A stretch of 11,811 nt of DNA from Sphingomonadales bacterium (GCA_024636595.1 JAGXGT010000134.1:1-11811), one strand, 5' to 3'; shown: positions 5,806 to 11,811, counted from the stretch's first letter. Made by a program: numbers and translations. Notes: generated by a model not told the origin, from the sequence alone.

Positions 5806-6355
5806 ACTGGAATTGCTTTCTATTCTCTTGCCACTGTTCGCGCGATTGGCCCCAGTCGTCAACCCGTGCGTGTGTAAACGGGGCAGGCAATTGCGTCGGA
5901 CCGCGATTGGTCGAGCTTAGGCGTTCGGCCAACTTGATCGACGCGATATTGGCTGGATCAATCGTGTGACAAATGTCATCCCACCCCAGCACGTCGACAG
6001 CATAGTTCATGCTCGCGACCGCAGCTTCGAGGGCATAGCCTTTCCCGGCAAATGCCGGCGCCACCGCCCAGCCCACTTCGGTGCCGGGCCAGCCGTCGGG
6101 ATACCAGGGACCGATCCGGCCAATCCATTGCCCGCTGTCTTTCAGAATGAGCGAGAACATTCCATATCCGCGCACGCGCCACGCGCCCACCATGGCGCAT
6201 AAATCCCGCCAGCTTTCGGCCCGGCTTTTTGCCCCGCCGATATAGGTCATGGTCTGCGCATCGGCCTGAAACGCGGCCCAGCCTTCAAAATCGTCACCAT
6301 TGGGCGGGCGCAGGATCAGCCGTTCGGTTTCAATTCTGATATCATCAATAGCCAT
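5804..6355 (-). CDS. GNAT family N-acetyltransferase (RimJ/RimL-like)
   Basis: A 183-residue acetyl-CoA-dependent acyltransferase. IRIETERLILRPPNGDDFEG (6-25) is the characteristic N-terminal strand-helix of RimJ/RimL-type GNATs (Acetyltransf_3). IGRIGPWYPDGWPGTEVGWAV (78-98) is the central strand pair, and AFAGKGYALEAA (101-112) is the acetyl-CoA pyrophosphate loop, with Gly104-x-Gly106. Its first position is Ala rather than the usual Arg/Gln. ANIASIKLAERL (135-146) is the typical last motif. The substrate (a protein N-terminus, amino acid or small molecule) is not predictable. ATG 6355 has a strong GGAGGGG box 7 nt upstream. The gene is divergent from the 73-residue membrane protein gene and forms a likely two-gene unit with the DUF1330 gene downstream. 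A weak promoter pair (TTGCGA 6405-6400, TAATCT 6383-6378, minus strand) may serve it. Confidence 0.92.
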   Translation of the reverse strand: MAIDDIRIETERLILRPPNGDDFEGWAAFQADAQTMTYIGGAKSRAESWRDLCAMVGAWRVRGYGMFSLILKDSGQWIGRIGPWYPDGWPGTEVGWAVAPAFAGKGYALEAAVASMNYAVDVLGWDDICHTIDPANIASIKLAERLSSTNRGPTQLPAPFTHARVDDWGQSREQWQENRKQFQ

Positions 6356-6409
6356 GGTCGTTTCCCCTCCAAGATATAGATTACAAGGCGCGGCTTGATT
6401 CGCAAATGC

Positions 6410-6438
6410 TTGAAATGCAGGTGCACTATGCCTATAAT
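6410..6438 (+). promoter_or_regulatory. Near-consensus sigma70 promoter
   Basis: TTGAAA at 6410-6415 (5 of 6), exactly 17 nt spacer, and a perfect TATAAT at 6433-6438. The expected start of transcription, about 7 nt beyond the -10, falls at 6444-6446, which coincides with the ATG at 6445. It would drive the small membrane protein gene and probably the rarD-like gene behind it, and it implies a leaderless first cistron. Confidence 0.7.
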
Positions 6439-6444
6439 ACAGCC

Positions 6445-6666
6445 ATGTTCAATTTCATTTCGATTTTCATCGGCGTCATCGCCCTCATCCTGTCCTTTAT
6501 CGGCTTGGTTCCACTGCTCGGCTGGACCAACTGGCTGATCCTGCCGATCGCCGGTATCGGGGCGCTGTTTGGCCTGATCTCCTCGCGCACCAGCGGCATG
6601 TATTTCTGCATGATTGTCATGGGTATATGCGCCCTCCGCCTCTGGATCGGTGGTGGCATTATCTGA
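6445..6666 (+). CDS. Small membrane protein of unknown function (73 aa)
   Basis: A 73-residue, very hydrophobic protein with about three membrane segments: residues 3-25 (ISIFIGVIALILSFIGLVPL), 29-46 (WLILPIAGIGALFGLI) and 51-68 (MYFCMIVMGICALRL), with a short SSRTS turn between the last two and a C-terminal RLWIGGGII. Proteins of this size and ending occur as hypothetical membrane proteins in many proteobacteria; no function is known to me. The open frame extends upstream to ATG 6406, but that start lies before the predicted promoter and would add a non-hydrophobic leader. ATG 6445 begins the hydrophobic segment cleanly, has no Shine-Dalgarno, and sits at the predicted transcript start. It is 74 bp upstream of the rarD-like gene in the same direction. 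Confidence 0.75.
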   Translation: MFNFISIFIGVIALILSFIGLVPLLGWTNWLILPIAGIGALFGLISSRTSGMYFCMIVMGICALRLWIGGGII

Positions 6667-6740
6667 TCCCGTTGCCGGGTTTTCCCGACGATAGCATTTC
6701 TTGATTGCCCGAAGGTAGCGCGAAGCTTAAGCGCTGGCCG

Positions 6741-7670
6741 ATGTTTCAAGGTCTATCCAGCAGCCGAATCGGGCTCATCCAGGCGCTGATCGCCTGCGTC
6801 TCCTGGGGACTGATGCCGGTCTATTTCAAACTGCTGCAAAGCGTCAATCCGCTGGAAATTGTTGCCCATCGCATCATCTGGTCGGTGCCATTGCTGCTGA
6901 TCATCCTCTATTTCCGGAAAAATCTGGCTAGTCTTGGCGCCGCGATCATGGAGCGAAAATTGCGCTGGGCTATGCTGGCCAGTTCCTGTCTGATTGCGGC
7001 CAACTGGCTGATCTATGTCTGGGCCGTGCACGAGGATCATATCTTGGCCGCCAGTCTCGGCTATTTTATCAGTCCGCTGCTCACCGTCTTGATGGGCCGG
7101 ATTTTTCTGGGCGAGGCGCTCTCCGGGAAAAAATGGATCGCTATTGCCATCGCCGCGGTGGGGGTGTCGGTGCTGGCGGTGCAGGCGCTGGACACGCTCT
7201 GGATCAGTCTCGCTTTGGCGGCATCGTGGAGCAGCTATGCGCTGGTCCGCAAAATTGCCGATATCGGACCGATGGTAGGACTGACGGCAGAAACCGGCAT
7301 ATTATTCCTGCCCTTCACGTTGCTTCTGGTCTGGCTGACTTTCGTGATACCCGCATCACCCTCGAGCCAGCATCTCGGCGACGACCGTACGATTGACCTG
7401 TTGCTGATTGGCGGCTCGTTCGTCACCGCGATCCCGCTGCTTTTGTTTGCGGCTGCGGTCAAGAAAATGACCCTCAGCGCCATTGGCCTGCTCAACTATC
7501 TGGCGCCAACCATCCAGTTTGTGGTCGGTGTATTTGTCTATGGTGAGGCGATCACTTTGTCGCATCTCGTCTGCTTCATCCTTATCTGGACCAGCATCGC
7601 GATCTATTCGACCGATAGCTATCTGGCTGGCAAGGCGGCGCGGAAACCGGAAACCGTCTTGCCACGCTGA
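6741..7670 (+). CDS. rarD: EamA family transporter, RarD-type
   Basis: A 309-residue inner-membrane protein of the drug/metabolite transporter superfamily with about ten predicted helices, built of two EamA halves (roughly 10-145 and 150-290). RarD-specific stretches include GLMPVYFKLL (23-32), VAHRIIWSVP (41-50), NWLIYVWAV (88-96), SLGYFISPLLTVLMG (105-119) and GLLNYLAPTIQF (249-260). RarD proteins were named for a chloramphenicol-sensitivity phenotype, but their physiological substrate is not settled. A longer frame could start at TTG 6705 (321 aa), but ATG 6741 gives an N-terminus aligned with E. coli RarD (296 aa) just before the first helix. No good SD is visible at either start. The gene is convergent with pyrC, with 4 bp between the two stop codons and no room for a terminator. 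Confidence 0.92.
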   Translation: MFQGLSSSRIGLIQALIACVSWGLMPVYFKLLQSVNPLEIVAHRIIWSVPLLLIILYFRKNLASLGAAIMERKLRWAMLASSCLIAANWLIYVWAVHEDHILAASLGYFISPLLTVLMGRIFLGEALSGKKWIAIAIAAVGVSVLAVQALDTLWISLALAASWSSYALVRKIADIGPMVGLTAETGILFLPFTLLLVWLTFVIPASPSSQHLGDDRTIDLLLIGGSFVTAIPLLLFAAAVKKMTLSAIGLLNYLAPTIQFVVGVFVYGEAITLSHLVCFILIWTSIAIYSTDSYLAGKAARKPETVLPR

Positions 7671-7674
7671 CGGT

Positions 7675-8724
7675 TCAGGACTGAACAATCCGCCAGCTCA
7701 GGGCCGAACCCGCATGAAAAGGCACCAGTTTGGAACCGGCCGTTTCGATATCGTCTGGCACATCAAAATCGCTCCGTTCCAGACTGACCATGGCGTCATT
7801 AACCGGTAGCCCATAAAAATTCGCGCCGTGGACAGATGCAAACCCTTCCAGCCGGTCGAGTGCGCCTTCTTCGTCAAACACCGCCGCATAGCTTTCCAGA
7901 GCATAGGGTGCGTTGAAAATTCCGGCGCAGCCGCAGGCCGATTCCTTTGCGTGAATTTCATGGGGAGCGCTGTCGGTCCCGAGGAAATATTTGGCCGAAC
8001 CGGATGTAGCTGCCTGGCGCAGCGCCAGCCGGTGCCGCTCGCGCTTGGGCACCGGCAGGCAATAGGCGTGCGGACGAATGCCGCCGGCGAACATCGCATT
8101 ACGGTTGATATGCAGATGATGCGGCGTAATGGTCGCGGCAATATTGGCACCGGCGCTATCGACAAACTGCACCGCCTGCTCGGTCGTGATATGTTCGAAC
8201 ACCACCTTCAGACCCGGCAAGGCCTTGATCAGCTTTTCCAGCACGCGCTCGATAAACACCGCTTCGCGATCAAAAATATCGATCTCGCCGTCGGTCACTT
8301 CGCCATGCACCAAGAGAGGCATGCCAATGTCCAGCATCCGCTCCAGCACCGGCATGATATGCGCCACATCGGTAACGCCGTGCGCGCTGTTGGTCGTGGC
8401 GTTGGCGGGGTAAAGTTTTGCAGCGGTAAAAATCCCAGCGGCGTGACCGACCGCCAGATCGTCGGCGTCTGCGTCATCGGTAAGATAACAGGTCATCAGC
8501 GGGGTAAAATCCGACCCGGCCGGCAAGGCCGCCATGATCCGCTCCCGATAGGCCGAAGCGCTGGCCGCGCTGGTCAACGGCGGGGAGAGATTGGGCATGA
8601 CGATGGCCCGGCCAAATTGCCGCGCGGTATAGGGTGCGACCGCTTTCAGCATCGCACCGTCGCGCAGATGGACATGCCAGTCGTCGGGACGGCGGATGGT
8701 TATGCGGGTTGTTGCGTCGGTCAT
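7675..8724 (-). CDS. pyrC: Dihydroorotase (type II)
   Basis: A 349-residue amidohydrolase that cyclises N-carbamoyl-L-aspartate to L-dihydroorotate, the third step of UMP synthesis. All metal and catalytic residues are visible and offset by one from E. coli PyrC (348 aa): His17 and His19 in DDWHVHLRDG, carbamylated Lys103 in AAKLYPANATTNS, His140 in HGE, His178 in FEHITT, and Asp251 in GTDSAPH. The family's KESACGCAGIFNAP stretch (260-273) is intact. This offset is the main reason for choosing ATG 8724; the frame is open to ATG 8766, which would add 14 unalignable residues. The SD is weak (GGAACAGAC). It is divergent from ygfZ across a 101-bp gap and convergent with rarD. Confidence 0.97.
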   Translation of the reverse strand: MTDATTRITIRRPDDWHVHLRDGAMLKAVAPYTARQFGRAIVMPNLSPPLTSAASASAYRERIMAALPAGSDFTPLMTCYLTDDADADDLAVGHAAGIFTAAKLYPANATTNSAHGVTDVAHIMPVLERMLDIGMPLLVHGEVTDGEIDIFDREAVFIERVLEKLIKALPGLKVVFEHITTEQAVQFVDSAGANIAATITPHHLHINRNAMFAGGIRPHAYCLPVPKRERHRLALRQAATSGSAKYFLGTDSAPHEIHAKESACGCAGIFNAPYALESYAAVFDEEGALDRLEGFASVHGANFYGLPVNDAMVSLERSDFDVPDDIETAGSKLVPFHAGSALSWRIVQS

Positions 8725-8750
8725 TGTCTGTTCCGTCGATCCTGCGCCGA

Positions 8751-8771
8751 CCGAAAAATGCCTCATTTCGG
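8751..8771. repeat. Imperfect inverted repeat in the pyrC leader
   Basis: CCGAAAAATG (8751-8760), a 3-nt loop, and CATTTCGG (8764-8771) can pair as an 8-bp stem with an AA bulge. It lies 27-47 nt upstream of the pyrC start, inside the pyrC/ygfZ intergenic region. In enteric bacteria pyrC has a regulatory leader hairpin, but the arrangement there is different, so any role here is speculation. Confidence 0.25.
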
Positions 8772-8792
8772 CAAGCCGGGTCCTGGCGGGTT

Positions 8793-8811
8793 GGTTTTCC
8801 GTTCGGAAACC
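8793..8811. repeat. Inverted repeat just upstream of ygfZ
   Basis: GGTTTTCC (8793-8800), loop GTTC, GGAAACC (8805-8811) forms a 7-bp stem with a one-base T bulge, ending 14 nt before the ygfZ ATG. It could be an operator or a leader hairpin. No Shine-Dalgarno separates it from the start codon. Confidence 0.3.
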
Positions 8812-8825
8812 CCTACCTAAATGCC

Positions 8826-9566
8826 ATGACCGAAACCAGACTTAATGACCGCGCCGTCATCCGGCTATCCGCAACCGACGGGTCCGAAGACATAAAGGCG
8901 TTTCTACAGGGGCTGGTGACACAGGATATGGTGGTGGTCTTGGAAGGCATGCCGCAATGGTCGGCCCTGTTGACCGCGCAGGGAAAAGTCCTGTTCGATT
9001 TCTTCCTGTGGTCAGACGGCGATGCCATATTGATCGACTGCGAACAGGATCAGGCCGAAGCGCTGGTCAAGCGCCTGAAACTCTATCGATTGCGCCGCAA
9101 GATCGAGATCGCCCTGGATGATACGGTCGGCGTGCATTGGGCCTTGGCCGCCGAAGGCAGGCCGCTCGATCCGCGATTGGCTACACTGGGCCACCGCTGG
9201 CTGGACGATGTAGGCGATGGTGAAGGTGCCGAAGAGACCTATCGAAAGCATCGCCTGTCGCTCGGCGTGACCGAGGGCCTTGCAGAACTCGGCAGCGACA
9301 AAACCTTATGGCTCGAATGCAATGCAGCGGAACTCCATGGCGTCAGCTTCGCCAAGGGCTGCTATGTCGGACAGGAAAATACGGCGCGGATGAACTACCG
9401 GCAAAAGGTCAACCGGCGCTTGGTCGTCGTGCCGATCGCTGAGGCCGATGAAAAACGCCAGCGCATCGTCTATCCCGCGTACGGACTCTCCGTTGAACAC
9501 AGGCGCGTCGATGATCTGAAAGCGCTCGCGCTGCCTGAATGGCTCGCCAGCGCGATAGCGGATTAA
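8826..9566 (+). CDS. ygfZ: YgfZ/GcvT-domain folate-binding protein (Fe-S cluster maintenance)
   Basis: A 246-residue cytoplasmic protein related to the T-protein of the glycine cleavage system and to mitochondrial Iba57/CAF17. The N-terminus NDRAVIRLSATDGSEDIKAF and LQGLVTQDM (28-36) match the family's 'L-x-x-R-a-v-l-r-l-x-G-x-D-a-x-x-F-L-Q-g-l-x-T-x-D' opening. The diagnostic KGCYVGQE motif is at 177-184, with the conserved Cys179, followed by ARMNYRQKVNRRL (187-199). These proteins use folate and assist repair or assembly of [4Fe-4S] enzymes such as MiaB. E. coli YgfZ is about 326 residues; shorter versions like this are usual in alphaproteobacteria. The open frame runs upstream to 8634, but that portion lies over pyrC and is not homologous; ATG 8826 begins the conserved region. 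No clear SD is present. Confidence 0.92.
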   Translation: MTETRLNDRAVIRLSATDGSEDIKAFLQGLVTQDMVVVLEGMPQWSALLTAQGKVLFDFFLWSDGDAILIDCEQDQAEALVKRLKLYRLRRKIEIALDDTVGVHWALAAEGRPLDPRLATLGHRWLDDVGDGEGAEETYRKHRLSLGVTEGLAELGSDKTLWLECNAAELHGVSFAKGCYVGQENTARMNYRQKVNRRLVVVPIAEADEKRQRIVYPAYGLSVEHRRVDDLKALALPEWLASAIAD

Positions 9567-9592
9567 TATAGAGTCCGGGACGGGAACCAGCC

Positions 9593-9637
9593 TTGGCTGA
9601 TTGCACCGTCCTCAGCCAAATTCAGCTCGGCTGAATT
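9593..9637. terminator. Two overlapping hairpins between convergent ygfZ and DUF4167 genes
   Basis: TTGGCTGA (9593-9600) pairs perfectly with TCAGCCAA (9612-9619) across 11 nt. AATTCAGC (9619-9626) pairs perfectly with GCTGAATT (9630-9637) across 3 nt. The second hairpin touches the stop codon of the DUF4167 gene. Neither is followed by a T-run, so they are atypical terminators, but their position at a tail-to-tail junction fits a bidirectional 3'-end role. Confidence 0.45.
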
Positions 9638-10356
9638 CAGGCGGCGTCGTTTTCTTCCGTCGCGCGCGGCTTGACCACCCGCTTTTTGCGAGCCGGTTTT
9701 TTCTCAACCTCGACATCCGTCGACGCCGAAATTGCGGGCGGCAGCACGCTGGCGTCCAGACCATTGCTCTCGCTGTTCTTGTCTGAAGCGTCGTTATGGG
9801 CAGGTGCGTTCTCGACCTTGCGCGGACGACGGCTGCGGACCGGCTTTTTTTCTTCCGGCCCGTCATTCGCTGCCTTGTCGTCGCGATCATTGCGATCGTT
9901 ACGATCTTCGCGTTGTTGACGATTGGGCTGATTCTGTTGCGGACGATTACGACCATTGTCGCCATCATTGTCGCTGTCATCATCCTGGCCATTGCCGCGA
10001 TTATCGCTGCGGTTATCATTGCGATTATCATTGCGATTATCATTGCGATTATCGCTGCGGTTATCGCTGCGTGGTTCTTCGCGGGCGATCCGCTGCTCTT
10101 CGCGGCGGGCGATGGTATCGGCATTCACCCGGAAATAATGATCTGCGAACTGATGATAATATTCGGCCTGGACGCGGTCGCCATTGACTTGCGCATCCTG
10201 CGCCATTTTCTTGAACTTATCTAGCATTTGCACGGCATTGCCACGCGCGCGGCTGTCAATCCGGTTGTCGCGGTCCGATCCGCCACTGCGGTTGTTCTGG
10301 GGACGGCTATTGGTGTTCCGGCCGCGCCCACGGCGGCCAGGCTGACGATTGTTCAT
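9637..10356 (-). CDS. DUF4167-family basic, low-complexity protein
   Basis: A 239-residue hydrophilic protein. The N-terminal 1-30 is an Arg/Gly/Asn-rich tail (QPGRRGRGRN). Residues 36-78 form the conserved DUF4167 helical block, with RGNAVQMLDKFKKMAQDA and then NGDRVQAEYYHQFADHYFR. Residues 97-120 are six tandem (S/N)DNR units, 121-165 an Asp/Asn/Arg/Gln run, and 169-239 a Lys/Arg/Pro-rich tail with two basic clusters (KKPVRSRRPRK, KKPARKKRVVK). Outside the helical block it is probably disordered. The basic arginine-rich composition suggests RNA or DNA binding, but this is inference; the family has no established function known to me and is largely alphaproteobacterial. Start ATG 10356 is preceded by a TTG in frame; the nearest purine-rich SD (AAGGA) is 13 nt away. 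It lies 237 bp downstream of prmC on the same strand. Confidence 0.88.
   Translation of the reverse strand: MNNRQPGRRGRGRNTNSRPQNNRSGGSDRDNRIDSRARGNAVQMLDKFKKMAQDAQVNGDRVQAEYYHQFADHYFRVNADTIARREEQRIAREEPRSDNRSDNRNDNRNDNRNDNRSDNRGNGQDDDSDNDGDNGRNRPQQNQPNRQQREDRNDRNDRDDKAANDGPEEKKPVRSRRPRKVENAPAHNDASDKNSESNGLDASVLPPAISASTDVEVEKKPARKKRVVKPRATEENDAA
9997..10068. repeat. 12-bp tandem repeat array, six units, inside the DUF4167 gene
   Basis: Six uninterrupted 12-bp units of the form GCG(A/G)TTATC(G/A)(C/T)T, differing only at positions 4 and 10-11; two adjacent units (10021-10032 and 10033-10044) are identical. On the coding strand each encodes Ser/Asn-Asp-Asn-Arg. The unit length is a multiple of three, so gain or loss of copies by slippage would keep the frame and only change the length of the disordered region. 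Confidence 0.9.
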
Positions 10357-10593
10357 CAAATTTCAGGTATCCTTGTACCGATAATAAACTTGGTCTTTCT
10401 CAAGTCATAGCCACACTCGGGTGGCGATTGCGTTGCAGACAACCCGTCCACAACGTCCCGTTCAAGACTAATGTACGCCGAAATCCAGCAACATTATCGA
10501 GTTGGGGGCAGGCCAGTGATTTAGGGAAAAAGCCAGAAATCCTCTGGGCCTATGCAAGTCTTAGCGAGTCGCTTCGGCAAAACCAAGCCCTTT
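10357..10593. other. Intergenic region between prmC and the DUF4167 gene
   Basis: A gap of 237 bp without a credible gene; short open frames here have no coding character. On the minus strand it contains a candidate terminator for prfA-prmC (10527-10549) and, close to the DUF4167 start, an AT-rich TTTATTATC at about 10380-10388 that could act as a -10 element (TATTAT), although no convincing -35 lies 16-18 nt before it. DUF4167 is therefore probably transcribed from its own promoter. Confidence 0.5.
10527..10549 (-). terminator. Candidate rho-independent terminator of prfA-prmC
   Basis: On the minus strand, GCCCAGA and TCTGGC pair as a 6-bp stem (one C bulged) around a 5-nt loop, followed directly by TTTTT (10531-10527). 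It lies about 45 nt beyond the prmC stop codon at 10594. The stem is short, so the call is moderate. Confidence 0.45.
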
Positions 10594-11430
10594 TTATCGG
10601 CGGAGAATCAGCAACCGGTCAATATCGGATAAATCTTTCTTTATTTCAACATGATAGCCATTTCTTTTGGCTATTTCCGAAACCGGATTTGCCTGATCAA
10701 CGCCGATTTCGAGCAGCGCGGTTCCGGTTGTCGAGAGCAGTTTTTCGAGCGCGGGGATGATGATCCGGTAATCATTGAGACCGGCTTCTCCGGCGAACAG
10801 CGCGCTATGCGGTTCGAAATCGGCGACATCGGCGGATAATCGGGACCGAGTGGACACATAGGGCGGATTGGCCAAAATCAGATCAAAGCCGGAGCCAAGC
10901 GCGCTCGTCCAGTCGGGCCGCTGCCAGTCCAGCAACAGGAAACGGGCGCGGCCTGCCAAGCCGAGCGCGTCGGCATTGTTATGAGCAATCTGCAAAGCGG
11001 CAGCGCTGGCATCCATTCCCAAGCCCTTAGCATCGGGAAATTCATGCAAGGCTGCAAGCAGCAGCGCGCCACTGCCGGTACCCAGATCCACGATCCTGAT
11101 TGGCTGGCCGGAAGCGAACGCCCGGACCGCTTCCTCGATCAGCAACTCGCTGTCGGGACGGGGAATCAGGACATCCGGCGTGACCTGAAAGTCGAGACCC
11201 CAGAATTCCTTCCTGCCGATGATATAGGCAACCGGTTCGGATTGCTGGCGCCGTTCAACCAGTGCGGCAAACGCGTCAGGGGACTGCAAATCCGGCATCT
11301 GCAACAGCAGCTGCTCCCGCTCGATACCGAGGGCGTGGGCGAGCAGCAATTCTGCATCGAGACGGGGACTGTATGACGTGTCGGACAGCGCCGTCGTTGC
11401 CTCGCGCAGGGCCGCAGCGGCATTACCCAT
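10594..11430 (-). CDS. prmC: Peptide chain release factor N5-glutamine methyltransferase PrmC (HemK)
   Basis: A 278-residue SAM-dependent enzyme that methylates the glutamine of the GGQ motif in release factors RF1 and RF2, raising termination efficiency. The N-terminal helical domain spans about 1-75. The family's linker motif VTPDVLIPRPDSELLIEEA is at 83-101 (Ser replaces the common Thr). The SAM-binding loop DLGTGSG is at 115-121, an acidic end of beta2 is at Asp140, and the glutamine-binding NPPY signature is at 188-191, with the usual downstream EPHSALFAGEAGLNDYR (206-222). Length is normal. ATG 11430 overlaps the 3' end of prfA by 8 bp and has no SD of its own, so translation is probably coupled to prfA. 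prfA-prmC order is common in bacteria. Confidence 0.96.
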   Translation of the reverse strand: MGNAAAALREATTALSDTSYSPRLDAELLLAHALGIEREQLLLQMPDLQSPDAFAALVERRQQSEPVAYIIGRKEFWGLDFQVTPDVLIPRPDSELLIEEAVRAFASGQPIRIVDLGTGSGALLLAALHEFPDAKGLGMDASAAALQIAHNNADALGLAGRARFLLLDWQRPDWTSALGSGFDLILANPPYVSTRSRLSADVADFEPHSALFAGEAGLNDYRIIIPALEKLLSTTGTALLEIGVDQANPVSEIAKRNGYHVEIKKDLSDIDRLLILRR

Positions 11431-11811
11431 CTAGATTGGCGAGGCGGCTAGCTTCATCCTCCGCGATCAGCGCATCGACCATTTCACCGAGCGCGGTGCC
11501 CTCGACAATTTCGGGCAGCTTGTGCAGGGTCAGGTTGATCCGGTGGTCGGTGACTCGCCCCTGCGGATAATTATAGGTGCGAATGCGCTCGCTGCGATCG
11601 CCGGAACCGACCATCGACTTGCGTGCTTCCGCTTCCTCGCTTTGCACCGCGTCGCGTTCCTGTTCGTAGAGCCGCGCCGCCAGCACCTTCATAGCCTGCG
11701 CCTTGTTCTTGTGCTGCGACTTGCCGACCTGACATTGCACCACCAGACCGGTCGGCAAGTGGGTGATACGGATCGCGCTGTCGGTCTTGTTGACATGCTG
11801 GCCGCCTGCGC
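11423..11811 (-). CDS. prfA: Peptide chain release factor 1 (C-terminal part, cut by window edge)
   Basis: The 128 C-terminal residues of RF1, which recognises UAA/UAG and triggers peptide release on the ribosome. The frame runs off the window end. The first visible residues are A-GGQ-HVNKTDSAIRITHLPTG, so the catalytic GGQ tripeptide is the last part retained. Downstream are CQVGKSQHKNKAQAMKVL and ERIRTYNYPQGRVTDHRI; the latter separates RF1 from RF2. The anticodon-like PxT motif (RF1) lies outside the window. Stop TAA at 11423-11425 is inside the first codons of prmC (8-bp overlap). The GGQ glutamine is the substrate of the next gene's product. Confidence 0.95.
   Translation of the reverse strand, partial: AGGQHVNKTDSAIRITHLPTGLVVQCQVGKSQHKNKAQAMKVLAARLYEQERDAVQSEEAEARKSMVGSGDRSERIRTYNYPQGRVTDHRINLTLHKLPEIVEGTALGEMVDALIAEDEASRLANLDG

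Noticed and set aside
6406..6444. Upstream ATG 6406 as the start of the small membrane protein
   Set aside because: It precedes the promoter's predicted transcript start and adds a polar leader with no ribosome site.
6667..6690. CCCG-TTGC-CGGG-TTTT as a terminator after the 73-residue gene
   Set aside because: A 4-bp stem and four T's are too weak to claim.
7828..8820. A 330-codon plus-strand open frame opposite pyrC
   Set aside because: pyrC has every catalytic residue in place; the opposite frame is low-complexity and has no domain.
8634..8825. N-terminal extension of ygfZ
   Set aside because: It lies over the start of pyrC, has no family similarity, and conserved YgfZ sequence begins just after ATG 8826.
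9997..10068. Short regular repeats considered as a CRISPR array
   Set aside because: Units are 12 bp with no spacers and lie in frame inside a coding sequence.
9796..10224. A plus-strand frame with many Ile/Ala repeats resembling a membrane protein
   Set aside because: The hydrophobic look is produced by reading the 12-bp (S/N)DNR repeats of the DUF4167 gene backwards.

Overview
The window looks like chromosomal DNA from an alphaproteobacterium of the sphingomonad type (Sphingomonadales; something like Sphingopyxis, Sphingorhabdus or Parasphingorhabdus). This rests on the moderately high GC, the protein flavour of the housekeeping genes, a DUF4167 gene close to prfA-prmC, and a short YgfZ of about 246 residues. 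The genus is an inference. I see no mobile elements, tRNA, rRNA or CRISPR, and the genes fill most of the sequence.

Layout. (1) Bases 1-1517, plus strand: the tail of a probable tryptophanyl-tRNA synthetase gene (trpS), then murA for peptidoglycan precursor synthesis. (2) Bases 1545-4426, plus strand: a tight four-gene operon with its own candidate promoter, encoding a SnoaL-like NTF2-fold protein, an antibiotic-biosynthesis-monooxygenase (ABM) fold protein, a cytochrome P450 and a short-chain dehydrogenase. It is the most accessory-looking part of the window and probably oxidises a small hydrophobic molecule of unknown identity. A hairpin terminator follows it, oriented for the gene on the other strand. 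(3) Bases 4510-6355, minus strand: a lipoprotein of unknown function with a possible CtrA-type upstream region, and a GNAT acetyltransferase/DUF1330 gene pair that looks translationally coupled. (4) Bases 6410-7670, plus strand: a near-consensus promoter that would start a transcript at the ATG of a 73-residue membrane protein, followed by a RarD-type EamA permease. (5) Bases 7675-9566: pyrC (minus) and ygfZ (plus), divergently arranged. (6) Bases 9637-11811, minus strand: a DUF4167 protein with a 12-bp tandem repeat array, then prmC and the 3' part of prfA, which overlap by 8 bp.

How the genes work together. Most of the window is housekeeping: cell wall (MurA), pyrimidine synthesis (PyrC), Fe-S enzyme maintenance (YgfZ), translation (TrpS, RF1, and PrmC, which methylates the RF1 GGQ glutamine). 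No complete new system can be demonstrated. The best candidates for undescribed biology are the P450 operon without a local redox partner or regulator, the probable leaderless small membrane protein, and the orphan lipoprotein with its TTAA-type upstream motifs.
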